Assembly (NCBI GenBank): GCA_017461985.1
Contig: JAFTSA010000008.1
Coordinates: 124,001-188,000, forward strand
Direction of reading: 5' to 3'
DNA: 64,000 bases
Source of the DNA: Clostridia bacterium
Lineage (GTDB): Bacteria; Bacillota; Clostridia; Christensenellales; CAG-917
Shown: one piece after another, positions 63,159 to 64,000 of the stretch
How positions within the stretch are numbered: position 1 is the first letter of the stretch
How the letters are laid out: each line of letters opens with the position of its first letter
Made by a program: the position numbers and the translations under genes
The notes under the pieces: model-generated
The model's database searches: none
Told to the model about the DNA's origin: nothing
What the model saw: only the letters and a program-made list of their open reading frames with translations

Positions 63159-63227
63159 GCGTAATAGCGAAACGAGTGAGTTTACTCAAATAGTGAGCGC
63201 CAGCAGTGACTCGTCACTGGTTTAGGC
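63159..63227. repeat. Dispersed repeats B (copy 2) and A (copy 2)
   Basis: Copy 2 of repeat B (63159-63203, shared CGTAATAG, GTGAGTTT and CTCA blocks with 38931-38977) runs into copy 2 of repeat A (63197-63227). Two further short hairpins follow (GGCAC-GACA-GTGCC, CGGCAC-TT-GTGCCG, 63225-63254). Confidence 0.6.
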
Positions 63228-63271
63228 ACGACAGTGCCACGGCACTTGTGCCGTAGAGTCCAGTAGTCAAA

Positions 63272-63308
63272 CAAAACAAAAAGCCGAACACATTTGTGTT
63301 CGACTTTG
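63272..63308 (-). terminator. Terminator of tRNA-Val(UAC)
   Basis: Leftward TCGAACAC/GTGTTCG hairpin followed by GCTTTTTGTTTTG, six bases below the CCA end. Confidence 0.85.
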
Positions 63309-63316
63309 ATTAGTTT

Positions 63317-63393
63317 TGGTGGACACTACTGGACTCGAACCAGTGACCCCCTGCTTGTAAGGCAGGTGCTCTAACCAACTGAGCTAAGCGTCC
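63317..63393 (-). tRNA. tRNA-Val (anticodon TAC)
   Basis: A 77-base cloverleaf with encoded CCA. Acceptor GGACGCT pairs with AGTGTCC, the anticodon stem CCTGC/GCAGG encloses CTTACAA (anticodon UAC) and the T arm has GGTTCGAGTCC. Intact. Confidence 0.96.
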
Positions 63394-63401
63394 AAAATAT
63401 A

Positions 63402-63425
63402 AGAGCCACTAAAACTAGTGGCTCT
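63402..63425 (-). terminator. Hairpin after tRNA-Glu
   Basis: AGAGCCACTA/TAGTGGCTCT stem with loop of four, followed leftward by TATATTTT, between tRNA-Glu and tRNA-Val(UAC). A moderate terminator. Confidence 0.65.
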
Positions 63426-63426
63426 T

Positions 63427-63501
63427 TGGTGACCCTACCGAGGTTCGAACTCGGGTTACCGCCGTGAAAGGGCGATGTCTTAACCGCTTGACCATAGGGC
63501 C
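63427..63501 (-). tRNA. tRNA-Glu (anticodon TTC)
   Basis: A 75-base cloverleaf with encoded CCA. Acceptor GGCCCTA pairs with TAGGGTC, the anticodon stem TCGCC/GGCGG encloses CTTTCAC (anticodon UUC). Intact. Confidence 0.95.
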
Positions 63502-63628
63502 TCGTTACACCCGAAGGTGGTTGTATTTCCGCCGATGGCTTTGCCATCTATATTTCCTCATCTTACTCTCCCAAGTGGTACTTGATTCCTCACTTGCCAT
63601 CATGGAGAAAAGATGGTACTTATCAAAT

Positions 63629-63705
63629 TGGTAGCGGCGGTCGGATTCGAACCAACGACCTGCCGGGTATGAACCGGCCGCTATAACCATCTAAGCTACG
63701 CCGCC
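63629..63705 (-). tRNA. tRNA-Met (anticodon CAT, elongator type)
   Basis: A 77-base cloverleaf with encoded CCA. Acceptor GGCGGCG pairs with CGCCGCT (G1-T72), the anticodon stem GCCGG/CCGGC encloses TTCATAC. The acceptor and T arm look like an elongator rather than an initiator; a lysidine-modified tRNA-Ile with the same anticodon is an alternative. Confidence 0.9.
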
Positions 63706-63849
63706 ATAGCACCTAACCATTTGATGCTTGTATATAATATCAACAATGTTTTTTTCTGTCAACTAAACTAAAACAATTTGATGAAAAATTTTACAATTTT
63801 CGTTATCCAAATGGTTTATATGGTGATTTTTGACTACATTGATTGATTT

Positions 63850-64000
63850 TTACACGTTGTCCCAGTCGATTCGGCGGTCCTTGAAATAGAATTCGCGGTC
63901 GCGGTCGCCGATTTCTCGCATAACTCTGCAAGGGTTGCCCACTGCCACAACGTTTGCAGGGATATCCTTTGTCACCACACTGCCTGCACCGATGACGGTG
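63850..64000 (-). CDS. Sugar O-acetyltransferase (maltose/galactoside type), C-terminus only
   Basis: The last 49 codons of a left-handed beta-helix acetyltransferase of the LacA/Maa group: [20 protein letters not shown], then [10 protein letters not shown], typical of the final hexapeptide turns, and a charged end [16 protein letters not shown]. The start lies beyond the right edge. Such enzymes acetylate galactosides or maltose with acetyl-CoA. No terminator was recognised in the 140 bases between it and tRNA-Met. Confidence 0.88.
   Translation of the reverse strand, partial: TVIGAGSVVTKDIPANVVAVGNPCRVMREIGDRDREFYFKDRRIDWDNV

Overview
The window looks like a chromosomal segment of a low-to-mid GC Bacillota, probably an uncultured gut Clostridia-type bacterium. 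Reasons: a CIRCE/HrcA operator in front of groESL, a tetrahydrofolate riboswitch in front of the folate genes, strong AGGAGG-type ribosome sites with consensus sigma-A promoters, lipobox lipoproteins and the standard genetic code. The placement below class is inference. No sporulation, phage structural, rRNA, CRISPR or transposase gene was seen.

Layout. 1-2.3 kb: dnaX-ebfC-recR (recR runs off the left edge). 2.5-5.5 kb: a membrane-anchored SPOR-like protein, a CPA2-type antiporter with a His-rich tail, and a DUF2284 metal-binding protein. 5.6-6.5 kb: an AT-rich pair (lipoprotein plus HEPN-like protein) next to tRNA-Ser. 7.1-10.5 kb: a membrane protein with a Cys-rich tail, groES-groEL, dCMP deaminase. 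10.8-16.2 kb: cupin-type regulator plus an unusual potABCD polyamine operon. 16.9-18.3 kb: an AT-rich cassette (membrane protein and divergent small XRE regulator) bracketed by a perfect 36-bp terminator repeat. 18.3-22.0 kb: folC-folE-folP-folBK under a THF riboswitch. 22.2-24.1 kb: two-gene membrane pair (DUF5058-like). 24.1-26.3 kb: a compact restriction-modification system with a control protein and two operator boxes. 26.4-30.5 kb: tRNA-Ala, a highly structured intergenic region, an ArsB/CitM-like permease, a NYN-LOTUS protein and a BaiN-like flavoprotein. 30.7-36.6 kb: xpt plus a BMP-type nucleoside ABC transporter. 37-38.8 kb: a VanZ-like protein with Ig-like repeats. 38.9-39.4 kb: hairpin array plus tRNA-Val. 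39.5-51.0 kb: cyclophilin, MscS, a class II aldolase-like tandem protein, a class III aminotransferase, HU, a P-type ATPase, two MFS carriers. 51.1-61.1 kb: a long leftward run dnaG-rpoD-trmK-nif3(frameshifted)-zinc ribbon protein-lacZ-thrS. 61.3-64 kb: two uncharacterised proteins, a second hairpin array, tRNA-Val, tRNA-Glu, tRNA-Met, and the end of a sugar O-acetyltransferase gene.

How it fits together. Most of the window is housekeeping (replication, chaperones, folate, purine salvage, translation) in head-to-tail operons ending in very similar bidirectional terminators built on a CACTC/GAGTG core. Accessory material sits as small AT-rich cassettes beside those terminators or beside tRNA genes. 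The tRNA loci carry partial second copies of their own tRNA ends. Two loci also carry a roughly 185-nt array of seven or eight short hairpins spaced by 8-nt TATGnnAT-type spacers. This array is the most striking unexplained element in the window.
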